From: RXIX01 sp003989075
Lineage (GTDB): Bacteria; Pseudomonadota; Gammaproteobacteria; Competibacterales; Competibacteraceae
Assembly: GCA_029780415.1 (NCBI GenBank)
Contig: JAKOYN010000040.1
Span: 1 to 64,000, forward strand
Length of the DNA stretch: 64,000 bases
Reading direction: 5' to 3'
The notes beneath the pieces are model-generated. The model ran no database searches. It was not told the origin of the DNA and worked only from the letters and a program-made list of their open reading frames with translations. How positions within the stretch are numbered: position 1 is the first letter of the stretch; each line of letters opens with the position of its first letter. Below are positions 1 through 7,747 of this stretch, piece by piece. A program made the position numbers and the translations under genes.

Positions 1-78
1 TGCCTGCGCCAGCGCCAGCCGGTCGCGCGCGGCCACTGCTGCCGCGAGCGCCGCCGGATCAGGAAGCGCCGGAATCAT
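1..78 (-). CDS. Start of a MeaB/ArgK-like GTPase (partial, runs off the left edge)
   Basis: Only the first 26 codons are in the window. They read MIPALPDP followed by an Ala/Leu-rich helix containing ARDRLALAQA. MeaB-type GTPases, which protect and reload B12-dependent acyl-CoA mutases, begin with a similar helix of the form 'GDRRALARAI'. The ATG overlaps the TGA of the upstream mutase gene by four bases (ATGA), which implies translational coupling. A MeaB partner right after a B12 mutase is the usual arrangement. The identification rests on this short similarity plus context, so the nucleotide-binding motifs just outside the window would decide it. Confidence 0.5.
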   Translation of the reverse strand, partial: MIPALPDPAALAAAVAARDRLALAQA

Positions 79-2075
79 GCCACCGCGACCGGCTGCAGGC
101 TGTGTGCGCTGCGAATCAGGTTGAGGATATCCAGCATGATGCTGTTCATATCGATGTCCTTGGGCGTGTACACGGCGGCGATACCCTTGTCCTTGAGCAG
201 ACGCGCATCGCTCTCGGGGATGATGCCGCCGATCACCACCGGCAGACCCTGCAAGCCCACCTGCGCCAGGCGCGCGAATACATCTTCGACCATCTCAATA
301 TGGCTGCCCGACAGCACCGACAGGCCGATCAGGTGCACGCCTTCTTCCAGTGCCGCCTTGGCGATCTGTTCCGGGGTCAGGCGGATGCCTTCATAGACGA
401 TCTCGAAGCCGACATCACGGCCCTTGACCGCGATCTGCTCGGCGCCGTTACTGTGCCCATCCAGGCCCGGCTTGCCAATCAGCAGGCGCAGCGGCCGGCC
501 CAGTTCCGCGCCGGTTTCAACAACTGCGGCGCGAATCGCGATAGCCCGGGTGCTGCGGCTGTCATCATTGGCAGGAATATCGATGCCGGTCGGCGCGCGG
601 TATTCGCCGAAAATATCGCGCAGGGTCTGCGACCACTCGCCGGTGGTCACGCCGGCATGCGCACACAGGATCGATGCCGGCATGATATTCGCCCCACTGC
701 GCGCGGTCTCGGCCAAATTGGCCAGCGCCGCCTTAACCTCGGCAGCGTTGCGCTGGGCGCGGAAGGCATTAAGCCGTTCGATCTGTTCACGTTCGGCACG
801 CGGATCGACCTTCATGATGCCGCTGTCCTTGCCACCGGTCAGCGGCGATTCCTCGGTTTCCTTGTAGCAGTTCAGACCGACGATCTTCAGATCACCGCGC
901 TCGATGGCCCGCATCCGCTCCGTGTGACTGGTGACCAGTTGCCGCTTGACGTAGCCGGACTCGATCGCCTGCACCATGCCACCCTGCTCCTGCACCCGGG
1001 CCATTTCCGCCTGCGCGCCCTCGACCAGGGTTTTGACCTTGGCGGCGATGACCGGCGAACCGTCGAAAATGTCGCCGTATTCGAGCAAATCGGTTTCAAA
1101 GGCCAGCACCTGCTGCATGCGCAGCGCCCATTGCTGATCCCAGGGCCGCGGCAGACCGAGTGCTTCGTTCCAGGCCGGCAACTGAATGGCGCGGGCGCGG
1201 GCCTTTTTCGACAGACTGACACCGAGCATTTCCAGCACGATGCGCTGCACATTGTTTTCCGGCTGTGCCTCGGTCAGACCCAGCGAATTCACCTGCACGC
1301 CATAGCGGAAGCGGCGCATTTCCTCGCTCTGCGCACCATAGCGCTGCTGGGCCATCTGGTCCCACATCTCGCCGAACGCGCGCATCTTGCAGGTTTCTTC
1401 AATAAAGCGAATGCCGGCATTGACAAAGAAGGAAATGCGGCCGACCACCTGCTCAAAGCCTTCGGCACCGATCTGCCCGGAATCGCGCACCGCGTCGAGA
1501 ATGGCAATGGCGGTGGACAGCGCATAGGCCAATTCCTGAGTTGGCGTGGCGCCGGCTTCCTGCAGGTGATAGCTGCAAATATTGGTCGGGTTCCACTTGG
1601 GAATGTTCTTGACCGTGTAGGCAATAATATCGGTGGCCAGTCGCACCGAGGGTTGCGGCGGGAAGATATAGGTACCGCGCGACAGGTATTCCTTGAGGAT
1701 GTCGTTCTGGGTCGTGCCCTGCAATTGTGCCGGGGATGCACCCTGACGCTCGGCGGTAGCGACATACAAGGCCAGCAGCCAGGCGGCAGTGGCATTGATC
1801 GTCATTGAGGTATTCATCTGCCCGAGCGGAATCTGGTCGAACAGGGCTTCCATATCGCCGATATTACAAATCGGCACGCCAACCTTGCCCACTTCGCCAC
1901 GGGCCAACGGATGATCGGCGTCATAACCGGTCTGGGTCGGCAGGTCGAAAGCGACCGACAGGCCGGTTTGCCCCTTACCGAGATTGGTGCGGTACAACTC
2001 GTTGGATGCCTTGGCGGAGGAGTGACCGGAATAGGTCCGCATCAGCCAGGGTTTATCGCGTTTTGGGGTTGTCAT
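75..2075 (-). CDS. ecm: Ethylmalonyl-CoA mutase (B12-dependent)
   Basis: Coenzyme-B12 mutase of about 666 residues. The N-terminal TIM-barrel half begins DKPWLMRTYSGHS and carries GQTGLSVAFDLPTQTGYD, typical of methylmalonyl-CoA mutase relatives. The C-terminal B12 domain has the DxHxxG signature (D539, H541, G544 in GLDGHSNG). The wording of both halves fits the ethylmalonyl-CoA mutase branch better than MutB. In the EMC pathway it converts ethylmalonyl-CoA to methylsuccinyl-CoA, the substrate of the dehydrogenase encoded at 4426-6147. The frame is open for 24 codons further upstream, but the ATG at 2075 has GAGG six bases before it and matches the family start. The gene overlaps the 3' end of a HicA-like frame by 23 bp. 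Confidence is high for the mutase family and somewhat lower for Ecm over MutB. Confidence 0.85.
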   Translation of the reverse strand: MTTPKRDKPWLMRTYSGHSSAKASNELYRTNLGKGQTGLSVAFDLPTQTGYDADHPLARGEVGKVGVPICNIGDMEALFDQIPLGQMNTSMTINATAAWLLALYVATAERQGASPAQLQGTTQNDILKEYLSRGTYIFPPQPSVRLATDIIAYTVKNIPKWNPTNICSYHLQEAGATPTQELAYALSTAIAILDAVRDSGQIGAEGFEQVVGRISFFVNAGIRFIEETCKMRAFGEMWDQMAQQRYGAQSEEMRRFRYGVQVNSLGLTEAQPENNVQRIVLEMLGVSLSKKARARAIQLPAWNEALGLPRPWDQQWALRMQQVLAFETDLLEYGDIFDGSPVIAAKVKTLVEGAQAEMARVQEQGGMVQAIESGYVKRQLVTSHTERMRAIERGDLKIVGLNCYKETEESPLTGGKDSGIMKVDPRAEREQIERLNAFRAQRNAAEVKAALANLAETARSGANIMPASILCAHAGVTTGEWSQTLRDIFGEYRAPTGIDIPANDDSRSTRAIAIRAAVVETGAELGRPLRLLIGKPGLDGHSNGAEQIAVKGRDVGFEIVYEGIRLTPEQIAKAALEEGVHLIGLSVLSGSHIEMVEDVFARLAQVGLQGLPVVIGGIIPESDARLLKDKGIAAVYTPKDIDMNSIMLDILNLIRSAHSLQPVAVA

Positions 2076-2256
2076 CGGGAGCCTCTTTGATGTTCGACAG
2101 CGGTTCGGGGTTTGATTTTTTTTCAAACTCTTTCGATACTTCAGCAAACTCGGTAATAGTCATCCCTGATGAACGGATTAAACTTCTCAGCGTGCCTTGA
2201 GCCACTTCCTTGTGATCAGAAACAGAAAGCGTCGCCATGCGCCCTTCTTTAACCAT
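2053..2256 (-). CDS. HicA-like mRNA interferase fold, N-terminally unresolved
   Basis: The ATG-started frame gives 67 residues containing LSVSDHKEVAQGTLRSLI, which matches the last strand and helix of HicA/YcfA toxins. The same frame stays open upstream to 2337 without an ATG, GTG or TTG. That extension encodes the missing first helix and strand (DEAFERLGWEVVRR), including a His in DIHIIM at the place of the HicA catalytic GSH histidine. Either a non-AUG start is used or the gene has lost its start and is decaying. No HicB antitoxin gene is adjacent. It follows the NYN gene with no gap and ends inside the start of ecm. I infer a remnant of a toxin gene carried by the same AT-rich insert. Confidence 0.5.
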   Translation of the reverse strand: MVKEGRMATLSVSDHKEVAQGTLRSLIRSSGMTITEFAEVSKEFEKKSNPEPLSNIKEAPDDNPKTR

Positions 2257-2344
2257 AATGATATGAATATCACTGCTCCAGCGTCGTACAACCTCCCAAC
2301 CTAAACGTTCAAACGCCTCATCCAGATTATGCGGGTTTTACTTG

Positions 2345-3187
2345 CTACGCTTTCTTAGCGCGCACATACAAAACCTTCGAGCTTGACCCATGAACTGATC
2401 TCTCTTCCAACTGAAATATATCAGCGTTAGCCTTGACTAAGTCACTGAGTTTCTTAAATCCATAGAGGCGTGGGTCAAAATCAGGCTGTAATTTCGACAA
2501 ATAACTGCCGAAACTTGCCAGATTAGCCCATCCTGCATCATCACAAGCTTTGTCAAGCGCCTGAAGAAAAAAGTCACATGGAATTTTATTGGGATTTTGT
2601 TCTGAGGAAGTATTAATTGGAAGCGACATCACTGCTATATTTTTTACCTGCGTAGCTTCGATTGATGCAACCGATGTAACACTATCCTGAGAAGTAATCG
2701 GTCGTAACACTTCCGTAAAAATAAACTTATGGCAAGCATTGCGAAACGCTTCTGGCGTCTTCTGTTCGCCGAAGCCAAGAACGGTTAGACCTTCTTCACG
2801 TATACGCAATGCAAGCCCAGTAAAGTCACTATCACTGGATACAAGACAGAAACCATCAAATCGTCTCGTATATAAGAGATCCATAGCTTCGATAATGAGA
2901 GTACTATCCGTAGCGTTCTTTCCAGTTGTATAAGCAAATTGCTGGACAGGTTTAATTGCATTTTTGTTTAAAACCTTCTTCCACTGCGAGCTTGCCGGAG
3001 ACGTAAAGTCTCCATAAATACGCTTTACCGTAGCTTCGCCAAATCTAGCGATCTCGGCGAGAAGTCCTTCGATGACAGATGCGGAAGCATTATCTACATC
3101 AATTAAAACTGCAAGTCTAAGCTTCGGTTCTTCTGATTCTATCTTTGCCACAAGCCTGGGACTAATCATTAGATTACTCATGGGCAT
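2345..3187 (-). CDS. NYN-domain (PIN-like) protein with C-terminal OST-HTH/LOTUS domain
   Basis: A 280-residue protein. Residues about 23-160 form a NYN/DUF88 domain: LAVLIDVDNAS (acidic D30, D32), NATDSTLIIEAMDLL, and the VSSDSDFTGLALRIREEG strand, followed by VLGFGEQKTPEAF. This is the acidic pocket arrangement of PIN-like RNases. After a polar linker, residues about 205-275 (FDPRLYGFKKLSDLVKAN) resemble an OST-HTH/LOTUS domain, an RNA-binding winged helix often fused to NYN. GC is about 43% by a local count, far below its neighbours, and the gene splits the EMC gene set. I infer horizontal acquisition. RNase activity is expected from the family but is not shown here. Confidence 0.8.
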   Translation of the reverse strand: MPMSNLMISPRLVAKIESEEPKLRLAVLIDVDNASASVIEGLLAEIARFGEATVKRIYGDFTSPASSQWKKVLNKNAIKPVQQFAYTTGKNATDSTLIIEAMDLLYTRRFDGFCLVSSDSDFTGLALRIREEGLTVLGFGEQKTPEAFRNACHKFIFTEVLRPITSQDSVTSVASIEATQVKNIAVMSLPINTSSEQNPNKIPCDFFLQALDKACDDAGWANLASFGSYLSKLQPDFDPRLYGFKKLSDLVKANADIFQLEERSVHGSSSKVLYVRAKKA

Positions 3188-3213
3188 TCAAAACCAATTT
3201 AAAAACCTGACTA

Positions 3214-3237
3214 CCCCTCCCCTTTTCAGGAGAGGGG
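3214..3237. terminator. Nine-base-pair GC-rich hairpin between mch and the NYN gene
   Basis: The plus strand shows CCCCTCCCC (3214-3222), loop TTTTCA, GGAGAGGGG (3229-3237). Read on the minus strand it lies 13 bp after the hydratase stop codon and is followed by TAGTCAGG then TTTTT, so it can act as an intrinsic terminator for the mcd-mch transcript, although the U-tract is displaced. It also resembles dispersed CCCCTC/GAGGGG palindromic repeats found in many proteobacteria, so a repeat element is an alternative. Confidence 0.5.
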
Positions 3238-3249
3238 ATTTTCCTCACT

Positions 3250-4422
3250 TTACGCCGGTCGCCGCTTGATCAACAACCGCCGTTCGATCTCGAAGATCTT
3301 GCTGCTGATCTTCTCCTTGCCCAGCTTCTGTTTATCGTTTTCCTTGATAAACAGGTCCGCGCCATAGGTGTCCAGCGCAGCAGCGGCGCTGATATTCTTC
3401 ACGCCGATGAACTGAAAGGTCACAATACCAGCGGCGTCATTATTGGGCAGGGTTTCCGTTGCCACCACTCGCGACATGGCAGCCACCGTATCGCCCGACA
3501 CTGCCGGCTGGGTGTGATAACCCTCGGTGAAACCCAGCTCCCACAGCGCGTTTTCGCTGACATCGCGACTGGCCAGACCTTCCAGCCAGGCAAACACCAG
3601 CCCGCCGTAGACAATCGGCTCGCCACTCATCTTGCCCGACAGCCCAGTGCTGTACACCCGGTCGAAGTGCAGCGGATGGGTATTGCCGACCAGATAGGTC
3701 CAAGCCATATGCTCATCGGTAATGGTCCGGCCATTGGCATGGACAATCAAATCACCAAGCGAGAAATCCTCGAAATAGGTGTTAGGACCGGTCAACTGAC
3801 TCGGATAGCCACCGGCACTAATCGGCAAATCCACCACCGGATGCTCTACCCATGGAAAATCCACCGGTGTCGTCGGTGCTGGCGTGGTCGGCAGGCGATC
3901 GCCGCGATAGCCGACCATGATCTTACGCTCGTACTGCAACACCACCTGATTATGCTGATTCACACCCAAGGTACGAATCAATACGATGCCCGGCTTATCC
4001 TCGCCGCGCGCCTTGCGATCCATAACCTTGGTATAACCGCGCAGAGTATCACCGGGATAAACCGGGCGCAGGAACTGCACGTTGTAATAGCCCAGATTGG
4101 CAATCGCCTTCTCGGAATCGTTATGCACGCCCAGCGATAGCACGACGTTGAATATCATCTGCGGGCTGGCCGGCAAATCGGGAAAACCGTGCGCCTTCGC
4201 GTATTCCAGATTCAGATACAGCGGATTGCACTGCATGAACACGCGGGCGAAATCCAGCATCGGCCCGCGCTCAAAGGTATAACCGCGCGGATGGACAAAC
4301 ACCTGCCCCGGCACGAATTCATCCAGATAGCGCCCGTACTGGGGCTGACGCGCCCATTCCAGATTGACCGCCACCGAGCCGGCCACTTCCATCTGTTCGC
4401 TCAATCGCATTGAAAAGCTCAT
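3250..4422 (-). CDS. mch: Mesaconyl-CoA hydratase (double MaoC-like hotdog protein)
   Basis: A 390-residue protein with two MaoC-type hotdog halves. The first half has FVPGQVFVHPRGYTF and YNVQFLRPVYPGDTL. The second has YFEDFSLGDLIVHANGRTI and NTHPLHFDRVY, where the hydratase Asp/His pair is expected. Mesaconyl-CoA hydratases of the EMC pathway have this double-hotdog layout; they hydrate mesaconyl-CoA to beta-methylmalyl-CoA. The start lies 3 bp after the stop of the methylsuccinyl-CoA dehydrogenase gene, whose product is mesaconyl-CoA, which supports the assignment. A lysine-rich tail after residue 360 is longer than usual. A generic MaoC dehydratase is the alternative. Confidence 0.77.
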   Translation of the reverse strand: MSFSMRLSEQMEVAGSVAVNLEWARQPQYGRYLDEFVPGQVFVHPRGYTFERGPMLDFARVFMQCNPLYLNLEYAKAHGFPDLPASPQMIFNVVLSLGVHNDSEKAIANLGYYNVQFLRPVYPGDTLRGYTKVMDRKARGEDKPGIVLIRTLGVNQHNQVVLQYERKIMVGYRGDRLPTTPAPTTPVDFPWVEHPVVDLPISAGGYPSQLTGPNTYFEDFSLGDLIVHANGRTITDEHMAWTYLVGNTHPLHFDRVYSTGLSGKMSGEPIVYGGLVFAWLEGLASRDVSENALWELGFTEGYHTQPAVSGDTVAAMSRVVATETLPNNDAAGIVTFQFIGVKNISAAAALDTYGADLFIKENDKQKLGKEKISSKIFEIERRLLIKRRPA

Positions 4423-4425
4423 GGC

Positions 4426-6147
4426 TTACTGCTCCAGCTCGGCCTTGGACTTGGCATTGTCCACCAGTGAACGGGCGATCACCTTCAGCGCCAGCGTTTC
4501 TTCGGCGCCTTCGAAAATAGACAGCACCCGCGCATCAATGAAATAACGGCTGACCGACACTTCTTCGGCGTAACCCATCCCGCCATGAATCTGCAAGGCC
4601 TCGCGGGTCACCCATTCAGCCGTCTTGCAGGTAAAGAATTTGACCATGCTCGCTTCCATGTCGCCCTCGCCCTGATCCATCAGGCGCCCGACTGAATAGG
4701 TGAACTGGCGACCAATAGCCAGATAAGCGGCCATGCGCGCCAGCTTGACCTGGGTCAACTGATATTCACTGATCGGCGAGCCGAATACCACCCGCTCCTG
4801 GGCATAGCTCAGCGCCTTTTCATAGGCCGCCTGCATCAGGCCCACGGCGCGCGCGGCTGTCTGAATCCGGCCACCGGCAAAGCCGGCCATGGTGAAATAA
4901 AAGCCCTTGCCCTCACCCGCCGGACCGCCGAGCATGTTTTCATCCGGCACGAAGATATTGTCGAAGAACAGATCGAAGGAGTGCATGCCGCGATAGCCGA
5001 TGGTGGGAATCGCCTTGCCGCTCAGCTTGCCGCCGTTCTCCTGAACAAACTCGAAGGCATGGCCCGGATAACTGGGCTTTTCGAGCAGGAACATCGACAG
5101 ACCGCGATGGCCCAGCGACAGATCGGGATTGGTGCGGGCCAGAATCAGCAGCACGCCGGCACGGCCACCGAAGGTGCACCAGGTTTTGGCACCGTTCAGC
5201 AGCCAGCCACCCTCGGTCTTGGTCGCCTTCAGGCGCATGTTGGCGACATCGGAACCGTAATTCGGCTCGGTCACCGCCACCGCGCACAGCAATTCGCCGG
5301 AGGCCAATTGCGGCAGCCACTTTTCCTTCTGTTCCTCAGTGCCGCCCTTGAGCAGCGCCTTGGAGAGAATTTCCGGCCGGGTGATCAGGCTGCCGGCCGC
5401 ACCGAGCGAGCCGCGCGTCAGCTCCTCGGTGACCACGATCATGCCCAGATTGTCTTCCTGCTCATCACTCTGGATGCCACCGAAGCGCTCAGGAATGGAA
5501 ATGCCAAAGCAGCCCAGATCCTTGACCTGCTCAATAATTGTGTCGGGAATGTCAAGATCGTGGCGGTGAATCTCCTCGGCCAGCGGCATCACCACATCCT
5601 CGGCGACGCGGCGGAAGGTCTCGCGCATCATTTCGTGGTGATCGTCGAGCAGATAGGCGCCGGTGACTCCCGCCTGGGCGTACATCAACTGCCCCAGTTC
5701 CGCCACCCGCGCCGCTGGCAGTTGCGTCAGGCAGAACTGGCGCACCGCGGCATGATCGACGGTTGCGCCCAGCCAGGCGTCGTTCAGACCGAAATCGGCC
5801 GGACGACTGCTCAGCCGATTGCGGATTGCCTGCAGCGCCTCGGCGGTGAACAGCAGGGCAAAGCGCTCTTCCAGAGCCAGCTCACCGGCTGGCGTACCAC
5901 CCGCCGCCCGCGCGCGCTGCGCATAATCCAGGGCAAAGCGGGCACCGGTGGCCTCGGCGAAGGACAGCGCCAGGTCGTAGCTCACCAGTTGGTGCTGATC
6001 GAGCAGCGCGGCCGAGATCCGACCATCAGCTTTCTGCGAGCGTTCCTTCAAATCCGTCAAGGCATAATCGAGAGCCTTCTGGACCGCGGCAAGTGCCGAT
6101 GCCGCCTGCTGCAGCTGTTCGGCCGGGGTTTGAATGGGTTCGGACAT
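4426..6147 (-). CDS. mcd: (2S)-Methylsuccinyl-CoA dehydrogenase (acyl-CoA dehydrogenase family)
   Basis: About 573 residues, longer than ordinary acyl-CoA dehydrogenases because of a roughly 150-residue helical N-terminal extension (residues 1-160), a known trait of Mcd. The core has CFGISIPERFGG, AVTEPNYGSDVANM (FAD and substrate contacts), QIHGGMGYAEE and IFEGAEE near the end, where family members carry the catalytic or active-site loop residues. Mcd oxidises methylsuccinyl-CoA to mesaconyl-CoA in the EMC pathway. I chose the ATG at 6147 because ACGAGG lies upstream at normal spacing; the frame is open 18 codons further. It is the first gene of the minus-strand group mcd-mch-(insert)-ecm-meaB. 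The crotonyl-CoA carboxylase/reductase gene is not in this window. Confidence 0.78.
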   Translation of the reverse strand: MSEPIQTPAEQLQQAASALAAVQKALDYALTDLKERSQKADGRISAALLDQHQLVSYDLALSFAEATGARFALDYAQRARAAGGTPAGELALEERFALLFTAEALQAIRNRLSSRPADFGLNDAWLGATVDHAAVRQFCLTQLPAARVAELGQLMYAQAGVTGAYLLDDHHEMMRETFRRVAEDVVMPLAEEIHRHDLDIPDTIIEQVKDLGCFGISIPERFGGIQSDEQEDNLGMIVVTEELTRGSLGAAGSLITRPEILSKALLKGGTEEQKEKWLPQLASGELLCAVAVTEPNYGSDVANMRLKATKTEGGWLLNGAKTWCTFGGRAGVLLILARTNPDLSLGHRGLSMFLLEKPSYPGHAFEFVQENGGKLSGKAIPTIGYRGMHSFDLFFDNIFVPDENMLGGPAGEGKGFYFTMAGFAGGRIQTAARAVGLMQAAYEKALSYAQERVVFGSPISEYQLTQVKLARMAAYLAIGRQFTYSVGRLMDQGEGDMEASMVKFFTCKTAEWVTREALQIHGGMGYAEEVSVSRYFIDARVLSIFEGAEETLALKVIARSLVDNAKSKAELEQ

Positions 6148-6334
6148 GAGAAACCTCGTATAAGTCGGAATGGTCTCGAAAACCTTAAATTTAGTAAGCA
6201 CTCACAGCCAATTCTAGGCGTAAAGTCGCCAAGAGACAGCGCCAGAATGGTCAAGATGGGAAAAATCAGTCCACCGGAGCACCTGGGCAATCCTGCAACA
6301 CCGTGGCGCGGCAGGTCCAAGGCGGATTTTCCCT

Positions 6335-6340
6335 TATAAT
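6335..6340 (+). promoter_or_regulatory. Possible -10 box (TATAAT)
   Basis: A perfect TATAAT lies 43 bp before the ATG at 6383 in the divergent region between mcd and the 449-residue gene. No convincing -35 hexamer sits 16-18 bp upstream, so only the -10 element is supported. Confidence 0.35.
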
Positions 6341-6382
6341 GGTTGCTCTCGCGGCCTGACAGTTCCCGCCCGGCCACCTTTT

Positions 6383-7732
6383 ATGATCCGCCCCGCCCGG
6401 AGCACCGGCAACGGAGCGGTAGCGCAACGCAAGAGATTTCCCGTGTTTATAACGTCTACCCTGCCCAAAGATCTTCAGCCCTACGCGGGCCTGCTGGTGA
6501 TTGAACTGGATCCGCAACAGCCCGACTTTACCGGTATACCGCCGGCGCCGCTGGATGTGGTCAACGCGACCGCGCTCGCCGGTCATCTGGCTAAGGATCT
6601 GGACACCATTCTCGGCGGCATTGAGCATCTGGGCCTGATTCTGGCTGGTGCCTTGTACGATCAGACCGAGCTGTTACGTCCGGGTTTTCCGTTACTGGGC
6701 GCACTGGCCGATTTATACAGCGGCAGCCTGCACGGCGGGCTGTTCACGCCGCAACTGATGGCCCTGGGCACCGATCAGGGTTATCTCCCGGTCGCGGCCA
6801 TCAATCCGGCCCGGCGCCCCGGTTCCGGACCGCTGTTGCTGCTACCGTTCTGCTTCATCGGCCCGCACGATGCCATTAACGTACTGGCGCGCAGCATGGA
6901 AAATACCCTGCTGCAAAATGGCATGGTCTCGGACGCAACCCGCGAGGCGGTGCAGCAGGCCTTTGGTCTGCAGGCGCTAAACCTGTCCTACGCGACCATT
7001 GGCGACCTGTGCGCGCTGCTGCGGGTGCAGCTTGATGGCAATGGCCTGCTATCGCTCTGGGAATTGCTGGAACAGGCGTGGTTTGAACGCCCCGGCATCC
7101 GGGTGGCCACGCTGGCAGCCGGCAGCCGTTTCCTGGTGGCCGGCGACCATGCCCATACCCTGTTCTATACCTTTGACGACTGGGCGCAGTTTGGACCTGG
7201 CTGCAAGTGGGCGGCGGCGGAGCTGGGTCAGGGCTATCGGGATTGGGTTCAGCAACAGCGGCAGTATGCGCTGGCGCTGGAGGCGTATGGACTGCATGTA
7301 CGCTGGGTGCTGGCCAGTCCGCAACTGGAACAGACGCTGGCCGATGCGGATGCCGAAGCCAGCGTGGCTGCCATGCGCGCCATTCCCTGCCTGTCAGGCG
7401 ATTTTCTGGTCGAAGGCATTTTTCGCAATGACAGCGAAAATCCCGAACAGCAGATGCTGATCACCCATCAGGCCGATCCGGAACTGGGTACGCTGGCCTA
7501 TACCGTGACCGGATTGGATGCGCAGGGACAACTGCTGCGCCTCGAACACCATTATCCGCTACGCCAACAGGGTCTGCGGGTGATCATTGACCGCCTGCTG
7601 GAACAATGCGCTACGCAGGGCGCGACGCGGCAAGTGCTGCACCCGGGCCGGCTGCTGTATTCCGAAACCGGCCGCTGCCTGCGTCCGGCGACGCTTGCCG
7701 ATCTGCCAACACCGCATGAGCGGCCGCATTAA
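6383..7732 (+). CDS. Conserved-looking protein of unknown function, 449 residues
   Basis: I do not recognise the family. The protein is soluble, rich in Leu, Ala and Gln, with no signal peptide or membrane segment. It starts with a short domain (VFITSTLPKDL, LLVIELDPQQPDF) and ends with LLYSETGRCLRPATLADLP. The amino-acid composition and lack of a rival frame indicate a real gene. The first ATG is at 6383, but a GTG at 6443 preceded by AAGAG at about 7 bp spacing would give a start at VFITST, so the N terminus is uncertain. It is divergent from mcd and convergent with the sensor kinase, 15 bp apart, so context gives no functional hint. Confidence 0.7.
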   Translation: MIRPARSTGNGAVAQRKRFPVFITSTLPKDLQPYAGLLVIELDPQQPDFTGIPPAPLDVVNATALAGHLAKDLDTILGGIEHLGLILAGALYDQTELLRPGFPLLGALADLYSGSLHGGLFTPQLMALGTDQGYLPVAAINPARRPGSGPLLLLPFCFIGPHDAINVLARSMENTLLQNGMVSDATREAVQQAFGLQALNLSYATIGDLCALLRVQLDGNGLLSLWELLEQAWFERPGIRVATLAAGSRFLVAGDHAHTLFYTFDDWAQFGPGCKWAAAELGQGYRDWVQQQRQYALALEAYGLHVRWVLASPQLEQTLADADAEASVAAMRAIPCLSGDFLVEGIFRNDSENPEQQMLITHQADPELGTLAYTVTGLDAQGQLLRLEHHYPLRQQGLRVIIDRLLEQCATQGATRQVLHPGRLLYSETGRCLRPATLADLPTPHERPH

Positions 7733-7747
7733 CCCGGCCTGGCGCGA

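Noticed and set aside
102..1808. A 568-codon open frame on the plus strand opposite the mutase gene
   Set aside because: It is the antisense shadow of ecm in GC-rich DNA. Its composition (Gln, His, Arg-rich) is not protein-like and there is no ribosome-binding site.
2053..2337. A complete HicAB toxin-antitoxin locus
   Set aside because: No HicB-like frame occurs on either side, and the HicA-like frame itself lacks a normal start.
4981..6339. A 452-codon plus-strand frame opposite mcd
   Set aside because: It is antisense to a well-conserved dehydrogenase and shows shadow composition.
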